A DNA stretch of 64,000 nucleotides from Bactericera cockerelli. Lineage: Eukaryota > Arthropoda > Insecta > Hemiptera > Triozidae. The DNA lies in assembly GCA_024516035.1 (NCBI GenBank), contig CM044964.1:25013452-25077451 (forward strand), written 5' to 3'. Below are positions 49,859 through 60,200 of the stretch, piece by piece (the stretch's first letter is position 1; each line of letters begins with the position of its first letter). The notes beneath the pieces are model-generated. The model was not told where the DNA came from, did not search any database, and saw only the letters and a list, made by a program, of their open reading frames with translations. Made by a program: the position numbers and the translations under genes.

Positions 49859-49879
49859 GTTGTCTAACAGTAGGCAGGG

Positions 49880-50080
49880 GGACTATAATCAGGGAATAGA
49901 CCAGCAGTCTGGCTGGGGGACTATAAACAGGGAGTAGACCAGCATTGGCTTGGTTCTGGGGGCCCTTGTCAATTATTAGCCTCCTTGTAAAGACAGTGGT
50001 AGAAGTGCTGAGTCATTCCTCCACTGTCTGGCTACCATCGTTCACAATGACGCCATCCTATGATGAACAGTAGGCAGACA
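49880..50080. mobile_element. Family X-like fragment in the SMC4 3' UTR
   Basis: 'cagtctggctgggggactat', 'aaacagggagtagaccagca' resemble the family X end, then continue into 'ctcctccactgtctggctacc'. Confidence 0.5.
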
Positions 50081-50129
50081 GTCTTGCAGTACGTCAAATC
50101 TCCTGTGTTTTGAGTTGTCCAACAGTTGT

Positions 50130-50545
50130 CTGTCCCGGTAGCTCAGTGGCAAAGGCGGCACTCTGTGAATCCAAAGATTCCAGACGTCGTGGGTTCGAAA
50201 CCCAGCTGAGACATTTTGGGTGGAAGAGTTGGGTGGAAGAGATTGCCATAGGCAATAACCCCGCCCATTAGTTAGGACATATGTATATATTTTATTTATT
50301 TTTTTCTTGTGTTATATTATTATTATTGTCATTTTTATATTTACTTTTTCCCATTATTTGTCTGAATTTGTCCGTATGTTCTACTAATAAAGTGTTTCTA
50401 AATAAATAAATAAGACATGACATGTTATCCTCCCAATTGGGATTTTTACCACATAATAATATGTCTTGGGCTTACTGCTGGAATAATGGGACTTTAATAG
50501 TCCTAATCGGGCAGCATTAGTAGGGCGATATTATTATTATTAAGC
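50130..50545 (+). mobile_element. SINE-B, sense, interrupted by a family E copy
   Basis: Head ctgtcccggtagctcagtgg at 50130; tail gggcgatattattattatta at 50545. Family E is nested at about 50216-50413 between gacat duplications. The SINE tail stops about 15 bp before an acceptor-like tcttgcag. Confidence 0.9.
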
Positions 50546-51000
50546 AGACAGTCTTGCAGTACGTCAAATCTCCTGTGTTTTGAGCTGTCTAACAGTAGGC
50601 AGACAATCTTGCAGTACGTCAAATCTCCTGTGTTTTGAGCTGTCTAACAGTAGGCAGACAATCTTGCAGTACGTCAAATCTCCTGTGTTTTGAGCTGTCT
50701 AACAGTAGGCAGACAATCTTGCAGTACGTCAAATCTCCTGTGTTTTGAGCTGTCTAACAGTAGGCAGACAATCTTGCAGTACGTCAAATCTCCTGTGTTT
50801 TGAGCTGTCTAACAGTAGGCAGACAATCTTGCAGTACGTCAAATCTCCTGTGTTTTGAGATGTCTAAAATGTCTAACAGTAGGCAGACAATCTTGTAGTA
50901 CGTCAAATCTCCTGTGTTTTGAGCTGTCTCACAGTAGGCAGACAATCTTGTAGTACGTCAAATCTCCTGTGTTTGGAGTTGTCTAACAGTTGAGTTGTCA

Positions 51001-51516
51001 GACAATCTTGCACTTACTTATGAATTTTTTTATTATTATTATTATTATTACTCGCTAAAACACGGCACTTTGTCACCGTTATGGTTTTAAATATTATTTC
51101 TTGTACGCACCTAAATTTTTTTTTTTTATTAAATTGAGCCTAAGCGGGTACAAGTCCACTTTGGCCAGTCTTTATTTATTTTTGATAGTACAAGAACAAT
51201 AAAATTTAAATCAAATTACAATATTGTTTTTTAAAATAAATCTATAAAAACTCTTAAACTGTTTTGAAGTTGTATCCATACATAAAAAGTCTACATTAAT
51301 AGGAAATGTTTTTACAAATGGTAGAATTTCCCTGTAAAACTCATTCATACCTCTCATTTTCTCACACGCTAGCATCACATGGTTCAACTCACCCATTTCA
51401 CCGCACTCACGAATGATTCTCTATGCCAAATTTGGAAGCAATTGGCCCAGCCGTTTCGAATCTATGCTGATTTTATGAGTCAATGAATGTAAATAGATTT
51501 TATATATTGAGATTGT

Positions 51517-51549
<33 letters not shown>

Positions 51550-52315
51550 TGGAAGCTCCTCTAGCAATCTTTACCTGCTATTTTAGGAGGAAAATTTTAT
51601 ATCTAATATTTGAGAAGAGCTCTTTCTGATTATTATTTTTATTTTACAAAAAGACTAACTTGAAAATATTAATTTTTATTGTAGTTTTATTGATATTTTT
51701 GTAAAGGATACGATCCTCTTTTGTTTTATTTTAATTCTTGTGTAAAACAATTTAATTGGTTTTAAACAAATTAATTTTTGTTTGTACTAAAATTTAATGG
51801 ATTATATCATTAATACAAAACTTGTTAAAGTCTTGGTTTATATTATGTACATTGTACAATATCTATGTGAAAAACTGTTGGTATTGTATTTAGAGATTTT
51901 TTGTAGTATATTTTTGTAACTATTTAGAAATAATGTGTACTGTTAAGATCAACTTGCCCTATTTAAGAATACATGTGTTCATTGAACAAAATAAATTGTA
52001 CATCAAGAAGTGTTACAAAAAATGTCAGATGAAAATGTACTAAAAAAAATAAATGTTTGTAGATCATTTTACATAATTTACAAAAAATGTATCTCATTTA
52101 TTTCTCAAAAAAATATAACGACGGTGACATCACGATTTTGAAATTTAATGGTCACCCATCCAAGTTCTAACCTCGCTGGATGATGCTTGACTTCAGTGAT
52201 AGAACGAGAACTGGTGTATTCAATATGCCATGGACGCTGGCTGCGTTTTTATTTTTTTTAGCTCCTTTACGGAACTCGTTGGGAGAGATTAGCGTTAATT
52301 TGAATTTGAAAAGTA
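51001..52315. other. AT-rich intergenic sequence
   Basis: No gene seen. Contains (ATT)n at 51030-51050, T-runs at 51117 and 51518-51548, several AATAAA sequences (for example 51990, 52049) that could serve SMC4 polyadenylation, and a repeat fragment at 52150-52250. Confidence 0.45.
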
Positions 52316-52475
52316 GTCACCGTGGCCTAGTGAGTTAGCGCGCTAGGCGTTTTTGGGTTCGATACCCAGCGGGGCAGTATTTTTTCTGCTCGGTACTTGG
52401 ATGTTCGGGGTCCACTCATCCCTCCTGAGGAAAAATGAGAAGCTGCTTTATTGTGAGCAGTGACCAGTTGCGGAA
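52316..52475 (+). mobile_element. tRNA-derived SINE, another family
   Basis: ccgtggcctagtgagttagc and gggttcgatacccagcgggg supply A and B boxes; body 'tcggtacttggatgttcggg gtccactcatccctcctga'. Confidence 0.7.
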
Positions 52476-52764
52476 TTAGGGACAAAAATAAGATATTGAA
52501 TAATACAAATGAAATCATACAACTAAAATATATATCCTCCTATTAGAAAAAAGGTACATAAGTTCCTTTAACTTTAAAGAGTTCCTGAAATAATAAAATT
52601 GTCTAAAATGAAACAGAAAGAACTATATTTGGTTTATTAAAATACACACAGTATGGAGATTACTGTAGATGTAGATGTATTTGAACTTTACACATCGAGA
52701 TAATTATGATTTTTTCAGAGGAAATCCCTTACTGTATACATAAAAAACAACATTAATAATTCTT

Positions 52765-52985
52765 ACTGAGGGATGTTAAACAGAGAGGTGACCAGTGTAT
52801 TGCTAGAGGACTATAAGCAGAGAACAGCTAACCCTTAAAAGACTAGCTTGTAATTTTCCCATGGGTTTAATGGCTAAAAAAGTTAAATCCTCTAGTTCTC
52901 ACGATGGTTGATCACGAGAATATGTGGTTCAGGATGAGGCAAATAAAGTTGGCTGGAGACCATCATTCCTTCTAGTCTGTTTTCA
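52765..52985 (-). mobile_element. Family X repeat, antisense, diverged
   Basis: 'gggatgttaaacagagaggt', 'gaggactataagcagagaac', 'gatggttgatcacgagaata' and 'gttggctggagaccatcatt' match 14815-15080 in order. Confidence 0.65.
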
Positions 52986-53143
52986 CAATGTTTTGAGAGC
53001 TACTGCTTTTCCTTTAATCAAAAATCAGATGTTTTTCCTTTTGGAAGTATACACAGACACATATAAACTCTGTTTCGTGTTAATATAGGCCGGAGGCGAG
53101 TGCTACTTGACGAGCGAGGTTGATAAAGCAAACATTTTACTTT

Positions 53144-53375
53144 TTAACACGTATGAGACGAGTCCTATTTTCTATAGTTTGTACGCTGGGACGGCTTCAA
53201 ATTAGGGTATGTGTTCCAAATATGACAACAACAAAAAAAAAAAAAATTGGGACGGGCGAGTACAAAAATATATTAAAAATTGCATTATCTGTGCCCACCG
53301 GTGGGTCAGGTTACAAGGGAAATTGAAAAAAAAAAACGTGACCCACTGGTGGGCACGCCGTCTCATACGTGTTAA
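53144..53375. mobile_element. TTAA-flanked MITE, family A copy 2
   Basis: Element 53148-53371 between TTAA tetramers. Ends cacgtatgagacg / ccgtctcatacgtg. Palindromes cccaccggtgggtc and gacccactggtgggc lie near the right end. Inverted relative to the 1.3 kb copy. Confidence 0.8.
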
Positions 53376-53965
53376 GATCATTTTTGGCTTCTACATTGTC
53401 CAATTGCTTGAGAGCAAAAGTAAATGATAATGAATATGATTCTTCTACCTTTTACTTATTTCTTCAGCTCACGCCGCTACAACAACTAATTTAAAACAGA
53501 GAAGTGTGGACGCGGATTCTCAAGCCACCTTCCCAACGGTGTTTATTTATTTATTTCCATCAATATACGGGCGGACCCTATACTATCTAATTACAAATTT
53601 ACCCTAACTATCAAAAATGTTGATTAAATCAAAATGTTGATTGTTGAACAATGTGGACTAACACTGCACTGTCCCCAACTAAAATTTTAACACGCTCACG
53701 GCTCACTAAATTTTTACCACACTGCAAGCAGAATATTGTTGACCAATATGTTGATCAACACCGGTAAATTTAATTTGTTCAACACTTTTTTTTTCATTCT
53801 AGTCATAAGTGTTTAATATTATTGTGATTTTTTTTGTATTTTGAATTTTATTGTAAAAATGGGCATAACTCGTGAACTTGTAAAAAAAAAAAAAAAAAAA
53901 AAAACACCGTTCCCACCGGTAACCGATGTCGTTGACAATATCAAAGAGAAGGTGACAGTATTTTT

Positions 53966-54466
53966 TTTACAATAACAAAGATCTGACTGGGGCAAGGACT
54001 CTGAATGTTACAGACCTCTCTTTAAATAAATATTCATTAAAAAAAAAAAAAAAAAAAAAAGATCTGACTTAGATCAGAATCGCGTTACAGACCTCTCTTT
54101 AAATAAATATTCATTAAAAAAAAAAAAAAAAAAGATCTGACTTAGATCAGAATCGCGTTATAGACCTCTCTTTAAAGAAATATTCATAAAAAAAAAAGAT
54201 CTGACTTAGATCAGAATCGCGTTACAGACCTCTCTTTAAATAAATATTCATTAAAAAAAAAAAAAAAAAAAAGATCTGACTTAGATCAGAATCGCGTTAC
54301 AGAACTCTCTTTAAAGAAATATTCATTAAAAAAAAAAAAAAAAAAAAAAAAGATCTGACTTAGATCAGAATCGCGTTATAGACCTCTCTTTAAAGAAATA
54401 TTCATAAAAAAAAAGATCTGACTTAGATCAGAATCGCGTTACAGACCTCTCTTTAAATAAATATTC

Positions 54467-54505
<39 letters not shown>

Positions 54506-54590
54506 TCTGACTTAGATCAGAATCGCGTTACAGAACTCTCTTTAAAGAAATATTCATAAAAAAAAAGATCTGACTTAGATCAGAATCGCT
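53966..54590. repeat. Tandem array of the MCM3 stop region with A-runs, about nine units
   Basis: The unit agatctgacttagatcagaa tcgcgttacagacctctctt plus taaataaatattcatt and a variable A-run is repeated; the first unit is a diverged relative. Bases ttagatcagaatcgc are the last MCM3 codons and stop on -. A-run lengths range from about 10 to over 30. Confidence 0.9.
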
Positions 54591-54748
54591 ATACCGTCCG
54601 TGATCATGATGTGATTCGACTCTTTGAGCCGCTCAAACGCGGCGGCGATTTCGCCCGCTTCGAAGCTCATCATCTCGCCGGGTTGGTTCAGGTGCTGAAT
54701 GATCCGGCTCACCGCCAGTGCGTCAGTTCTCTCCGACCGGAACAGGTT
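54574..54748 (-). pseudogene. Echo of the MCM3 last exon, 3' part
   Basis: On -, it encodes the winged-helix part from about [20 protein letters not shown] to the stop with few changes. It is cut at 54748 and joined to a family E tail (54751-54822). It lies downstream of the full exon on -. Confidence 0.85.
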
Positions 54749-55051
54749 GGACTTTATATTTCATTGTGTTCTACTGTATATATTTTTTGTTCTACCTAAT
54801 AAAGCTTTAAAAAAAAAAAAAAAAAACATAACACTGCATCGTCCCCAAATAAAATTTTAACGCGCTCACGGCTCACTAAATTTTTACCACACTGCAAGCA
54901 AAATTGTTGACCAATATGTTGATCAACACTGGTGGGGACGCGGCTTAAGTTCCTCTTGTTCAACACTTTTTTTTCATTCTAGTCATAAGTGTTCAATATT
55001 ATTGTGATTTTTTTTTGTATTTTATTGTAAAAATGGGGATAACTAGTGGAC

Positions 55052-55083
<32 letters not shown>

Positions 55084-55199
55084 CACCGTTCCTACCGGTA
55101 ACCGATGTCGTTGACAATATCAAAGAGAAGGTGACAATATTTTTTCACAATAACAAAGATCTGACTGGGGCAAGGAGTCTGAATGTTACAGACCTCTCT

Positions 55200-55529
55200 T
55201 TAACACCTTGACTGCCACGTGTATCTCTAGCGATACACGGTGTACTGTGTTTACTGCCAGGTGTATCTCTAACGATACACCACTGTTTTTGAAGTTCACT
55301 GCCAGGTGTATCTCTAGCGATACACCACTGTTTTTGAAGTTCACTGCCAGGTGTATCTCTAGCGATACACCATGATTTTACTGTTCACTGCCTCGTGTAT
55401 CTTTATCGATACACTCAACATCCTTTTTGCTTTTGGAATTAGTGTATCGAAAACTATACACCAGATCTCTAATACTACTATGGCGTGGAACATAAACAAC
55501 ACAAAAATTTGTGGCAGTCAAGGTGTTAA
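55200..55529. mobile_element. TTAA-flanked MITE, family C, with six internal palindromes
   Basis: Element 55204-55525 between TTAA tetramers; ends caccttgactgccac / gtggcagtcaaggtg, 15 bp perfect. The 20-mer GTGTATCTCTAGCGATACAC or close variants occur at 55219, 55261, 55306, 55351, 55395 and 55442. Confidence 0.85.
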
Positions 55530-55549
55530 AAAAAAAAAAAAGATCTGAC

Positions 55550-55852
55550 TTAGATCAGAATCGCGATGCCGTCCGTGATCATGATGTGATTCGACTCTTT
55601 GAGCCGCTCAAACGCGGCGGCGATTTCGCCCGCCTCGAAGCTCATCATCTCGCCGGGTTGGTTCAGGTGCTGAATGATCCGGCTCACCGCCAGTGCGTCA
55701 GTTCTCTCGGATCGGAACAAGTTCGAGACCTTCTCTTTGAAGGCGGAGAATTTGGCGGCACTGACGGCGGTGGGCGGGGCCAGGGAGGAGCCGCCGCCGC
55801 CACTGGAGCTGCTGCTGGGCTCCCCGGACAGACTAGCCATGTCGGCGTCCAC
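55550..55852 (-). CDS. MCM3: MCM3 last exon, C-terminal winged helix
   Basis: Encodes [20 protein letters not shown], then [51 protein letters not shown] and ITDGIAILI with stop. The length and end match the family. Acceptor ttctaacttccag, phase 0. Confidence 0.95.
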   Translation of the reverse strand: MDADMASLSGEPSSSSSGGGGSSLAPPTAVSAAKFSAFKEKVSNLFRSERTDALAVSRIIQHLNQPGEMMSFEAGEIAAAFERLKESNHIMITDGIAILI

Positions 55853-57209
55853 CTGGAAGTTAGAAGAGATGCTTGTTTATTCCTAGTGTGTATGTACAAT
55901 ATTGTATACAATTATGTATGAGATTAAAGCGTTACCTAAGCTTAACACGTTCAGCGCCACGAGGTACATATATGTACCTCAGCTAACTTTTCTTCATGAC
56001 ATGAGGTACGTATGTGTACCTCAAGTATTTTATTATTCATGACATTAAGTATGTATTTGTATCCGACCCTATGTGACTCAATACAATGTATTTCTTATGT
56101 GGATCTGATAGCTTTGGTCCCACTGAGTTTTTCGGTCCGAGACACTTGAAAATTAGTCCGAGACACTTGAAAATTGGTGCGAGACACTTGAAATGATAAA
56201 TGAGCTTTAGTCCCTCACAACGAATCTCTAATATAGGCTTGGCGCTAAACGTGTTAAGGAAATTCATCGTTTATTTCAACCGATTAAGAGCCTCCGTGGC
56301 GTAATGGTTGTGACTACTGCCCGTAGTCCAGAGTTCCCGAGTTCAACTCCCGGCTGGGGCGGACTTTTCGAAGAAAATTCTGTTCCATCCAAACACGTGA
56401 GGCTGTCATTTCCGGCCCTACCCAGGCTGGGTGAGGTTAATATGGGTAGGTACGATTCCCAGCGAATGGAGCGTGATAGTTTAAGAGAATATCTACAGGG
56501 TGGTCCATGCGACAATATTAGTTAAAACACCATAACTTTTTAATATCATTAAAAATTGAAATTTTTCTTGCACATTTAGTCTTTATATTTAATTTTACGT
56601 CTCTTTGACTGCTCATATACAGGGTGTTTCAAAAAAAAATATGTCTCACCCTGTACAACACTTTAGTTTTGTTTTTCGATATGACTAACAAAAAATGTGT
56701 AAAATTAGGCGAGAATTATTAATCCCAAATAAAAAAATAAAAAAACTCGGTTTTAAAAAAAATCAAGTCATTATTTCACTTGTGAACCACCCTGTATAAA
56801 AAAAATGATGCCAATTGAAAGTGCGTGTATTCATTACACAAACACTTTCTATTCTTGTTATCGAAAAAAATATACGAACTTGAGTTATTCGAGATTTAGA
56901 AAAAAAATTGGTCGAAAAAAAACCACCCTGTATGTAATATTTTTGTTTAAGAAAGTACTCAGGAACCATTTAGAAGTAATATCATCAAATAAAATTCAGG
57001 CCGATCCATTTAAAAATCGAAAGTTGACACCTCAATTTCTGACTTTTGAACCACCCTGTATAAAAAAATTCATGACTGAAACCGCATAATTAGGACATGT
57101 ACCCTAGGATTTCTTATTTTTCAAAAACTCTTTCAGGGGCCGAGTAATTTGAGGTGTCCAACTTTGGTGGGACACCCTGTATATTATTTTTTTAAAACAT
57201 AGCTACGTC

Positions 57210-57246
<37 letters not shown>

Positions 57247-60200
57247 AACCCTTACCTCGTTGATATCATACGGGTCCAGTGTGCGCGTGCGCTTGGGTCT
57301 CGGCTCGATTTCCGAGTCCGCCCGACTCTCAGCTCGGCCATCTTCGGATGCGCTCGGAGCGGTGACGTCATCTTCATCCTCCGTGACGTCATCGTTGTCT
57401 TCCGTGACGTCATCAGAGCCGTCTTCGCGACGTCTCTTCTTGCGCGAGGGTTTCTCGAGCACTTTCTTGAAGTAGGCGAATGAGACGAGCTCGATCGCAA
57501 CCTGGGAACACAAAGTTATCATTTTTTTTTGGGATAAGACTTTAAATTTTGGGATAAAAATTAAAGGGATGAGAATGACGACATGTTTGTTGAATGAAAT
57601 ATTAAATATTGAGAAGCTTAAAAAAAAAAAAAAATCTACGCTGAAAACCGGACTTTAAAAAAATATATCCTAACAGTTTTTTTTTTTTTTAATGGAAGGC
57701 AGGAAAAAATCTTTCAAAGACACCCAGATCCTGGGGTGTGGGAATTCCACCCACTAAAAACCCACCTTCTCTAGAACCGAACAAAAAACCGAAAAAATTA
57801 CATGAAGATGGAATAGATGCGTCAAAAAGAGAGTCATCTGTTTTTTTTTTTTTTTTTTTTTTTTTGAAGTGTTTAAATTTTTTTTTGTATTAATACAGAT
57901 GAGTGTTTTTCACAGGTTTTTTTTGTTTCTTAGTCATGAAACAGGAGCTACTGTAGACGCTTGTGGTCTGTGTTGTAGCCTGCCCATCTCGTAGTATGCC
58001 TCCCCTCTGATGGGCGAGAAGTGACACAATACTTCCCAATTAGGTGCTGGGTCAACACGAGCGCACCGGAAGGTATCCCTTACAAACAATATTGTAACCA
58101 AATTTTGAATTCAATTTTATGTCGGCGCAATAACTATCCTCTACTGTACTTGGTTTGTAGCTACTAGTTACTTACTGTAAAAGACTGTTAGGGGACATAT
58201 TCATTACCCATGAGATATACATTATGACGTCTCCATTAGCACATTTCTCCATGGTTAGATTAGCGGTCAAAAAATAATTTAGGGCGGAATTAATAGACGT
58301 TTTTGAAATAGCTCTGTTTTGCTAAGCCTCGTATTGCGTACTGTCTAAGATGGGGAAAACTGGTGCTAAGCAATTACTTAAGTTTTAATATTAATATCGC
58401 CTTATTTATATACTGCCCGATTAAGACTACTTTCGATTATTCCAGCATTATTATGTACGTGGTAAAAATCCCAAACGGGAGGATAACTTGTCCTGTCCCG
58501 GCTGGGTTTCGAACCCACGTCCTCTGGAATCTCTGGATTCACAGAGTGCCGCGTTTACCACTGAGCTACCGTTTAGATTTTGTCTAAGGGTTGGGTGGAA
58601 GAGATTGCCATAGGCATAACCCCGTCCTTTATTTTAGGACATGTGTATATTTTTTTTTCTTTTTTTTCTTGTTTATATTATTAATATTGTCAATTTTTAT
58701 ATTTAATTTTTACCATTATTTGTCTGTATATATGTTCTATTAATAAAGAGTTTCTCAAACACAGGAAATTATTTCATTTACGCTGTTCACTTTAATAGTA
58801 GTAGTAGCATCTTAGATTAGTATTTAAAAATAATATAATATTGTATCTCGATGTTTTTCTCTTATGTACTGTAAACTATCCTCAATTTGAGAATGTTACT
58901 GTCTAATAAATAAATATTAATTTCGCCCTTAGTGCCAGGTCTCCTTAAAAAATGAACACTTGGGAACCTTCTTACTTCTGCGTCTTCTTTCTCCACACTC
59001 CTGGACAGACGTACCTAAGTCTCGTATTTCGTACTGTCTAATGCCGGGTCCACACTAAGCGAACATTGTTAGCTAACAATGTTCGCAGTGTGGACCCGGC
59101 ATTAGAAAATGTTTTTACGACTTGTTTGAAATAACATTGTTAGCTAACATTGTTCGTGAACATTGTTAGCTAACAATGTTCGCTTAGTGTGGACCCGGCA
59201 TAAGATGGTGAAAACTAATGCTAACCAATTACTTAAGCTATCGATTTAGTCTATTAATTTCGCCCTTGGTGCCAGGTCTCGTTAAAAATGAACACTCGGG
59301 AACCTTTTATTTTTTTTTTTTTTTTTTATTTTTTTTAGAAACACTTTATTAGTAGAACATACAGACAAATACAGACAAATAATGGGAAAAAGTAAATATA
59401 AAAAAATGACAATAATAATAATATAAACAAGAAAAAAAAAATATATATATATACTTATGTCCTAACTAAAGGGCGGGGTTATTGCCTATGGCAATCTCTC
59501 CCAGCCAACCCTTCTCACCTCTGCGTCTTCTTTCTCCACACTCCTGGACAGTCGGGCTTTGGCATGTGCCGTGGCCAGCCGAATCAGAGTCTCGAGGGTT
59601 CGGACGGTGACGGGTTGGGTTCGGGCAACATCGGAATCCATCAGGTCCTGACAGCGGAGCTTGGAATATTCTTCGGCGATCATTTCCGAAGCCTGATGGG
59701 GGTTGGAGAGCAGTTTTATTATTTTTTGAATTTATAACATGTACTAGCGGGCTGTCGCCCGCTTTGCGGCCCGAGGCATGGCCGTGAAAGCAAAAAATCC
59801 TTTTTCACCAAGGACAGGTGTTGTAGTGGGAATTTCGAAAAATCCCGTCTTACTGCACATCTAGACTATAAGACAAAGCTACCTACCAAATTTCAGCTTC
59901 CTAGGACTTACCAGTTTGGAGAAAAGCTGCATTGGAGGTAAACATCATTATGACAAGACAACATCAAAATTGAGATTAGATTTTTTAAGATATAAAAAAA
60001 AAATATTTTATGCTTTATTATACGTAAGACAAAAATATATACAGTAAAATACAATGAAATTATAAAGAAAAAAATAAATAGATTGAACAAAGAAACAGGA
60101 ACAAAAAATTAATTCCAAAGTAGTAATAACAAAAGTGTTATTAGTTTGTTAAAAATAAGTTTATTTGTTTAAAATAAAGGATTACTTGAAGGATGGTCTG

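Larger units (their letters stand above)
49831..51000 (+). repeat. Tandem array of the SMC4 3' end (stop codon included), about ten copies
   Basis: The block cagtacgtcaaatctcctgt followed by gttttgag, (t/c)tgtctaacagtaggcag is first seen in the gene at 49831. It recurs near 50085, 50556, 50610, 50670, 50725, 50785, 50833, 50893 and 50950, each preceded by aatcttgcag (or tcttgtag in the last two). The unit is about 55-60 bp. Each copy could read YVKSPVF and a stop. Confidence 0.95.
53665..55200. repeat. Tandem ~1.1 kb duplication at the MCM3 3' side
   Basis: A block with 'acgcgctcacggctcactaa', 'ttgaccaatatgttgatcaa', 'tcattctagtcataagtgtt' and 'ccggtaaccgatgtcgttga' occurs at 53680-54010 and 54840-55200. 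Each block is followed by sequence leading to a copy of the MCM3 last exon. Confidence 0.85.

Noticed and set aside
47683..48859. Serine/leucine-rich - strand frames opposite exon 18
   Set aside because: Shadow of the acidic, GA-rich coding strand; no motif and no splice signals on -.
47859..49858. Exon 18 as an independent AT-hook gene
   Set aside because: No in-frame start codon before a stop, a clear acceptor, and a phase-matched SMC4 donor 757 bp upstream. Kept as the alternative explanation rather than the main call.
56494..57182. A single autonomous transposon
   Set aside because: Multiple CAGGGTG ends in both orientations and no transposase frame; better seen as a MITE cluster.
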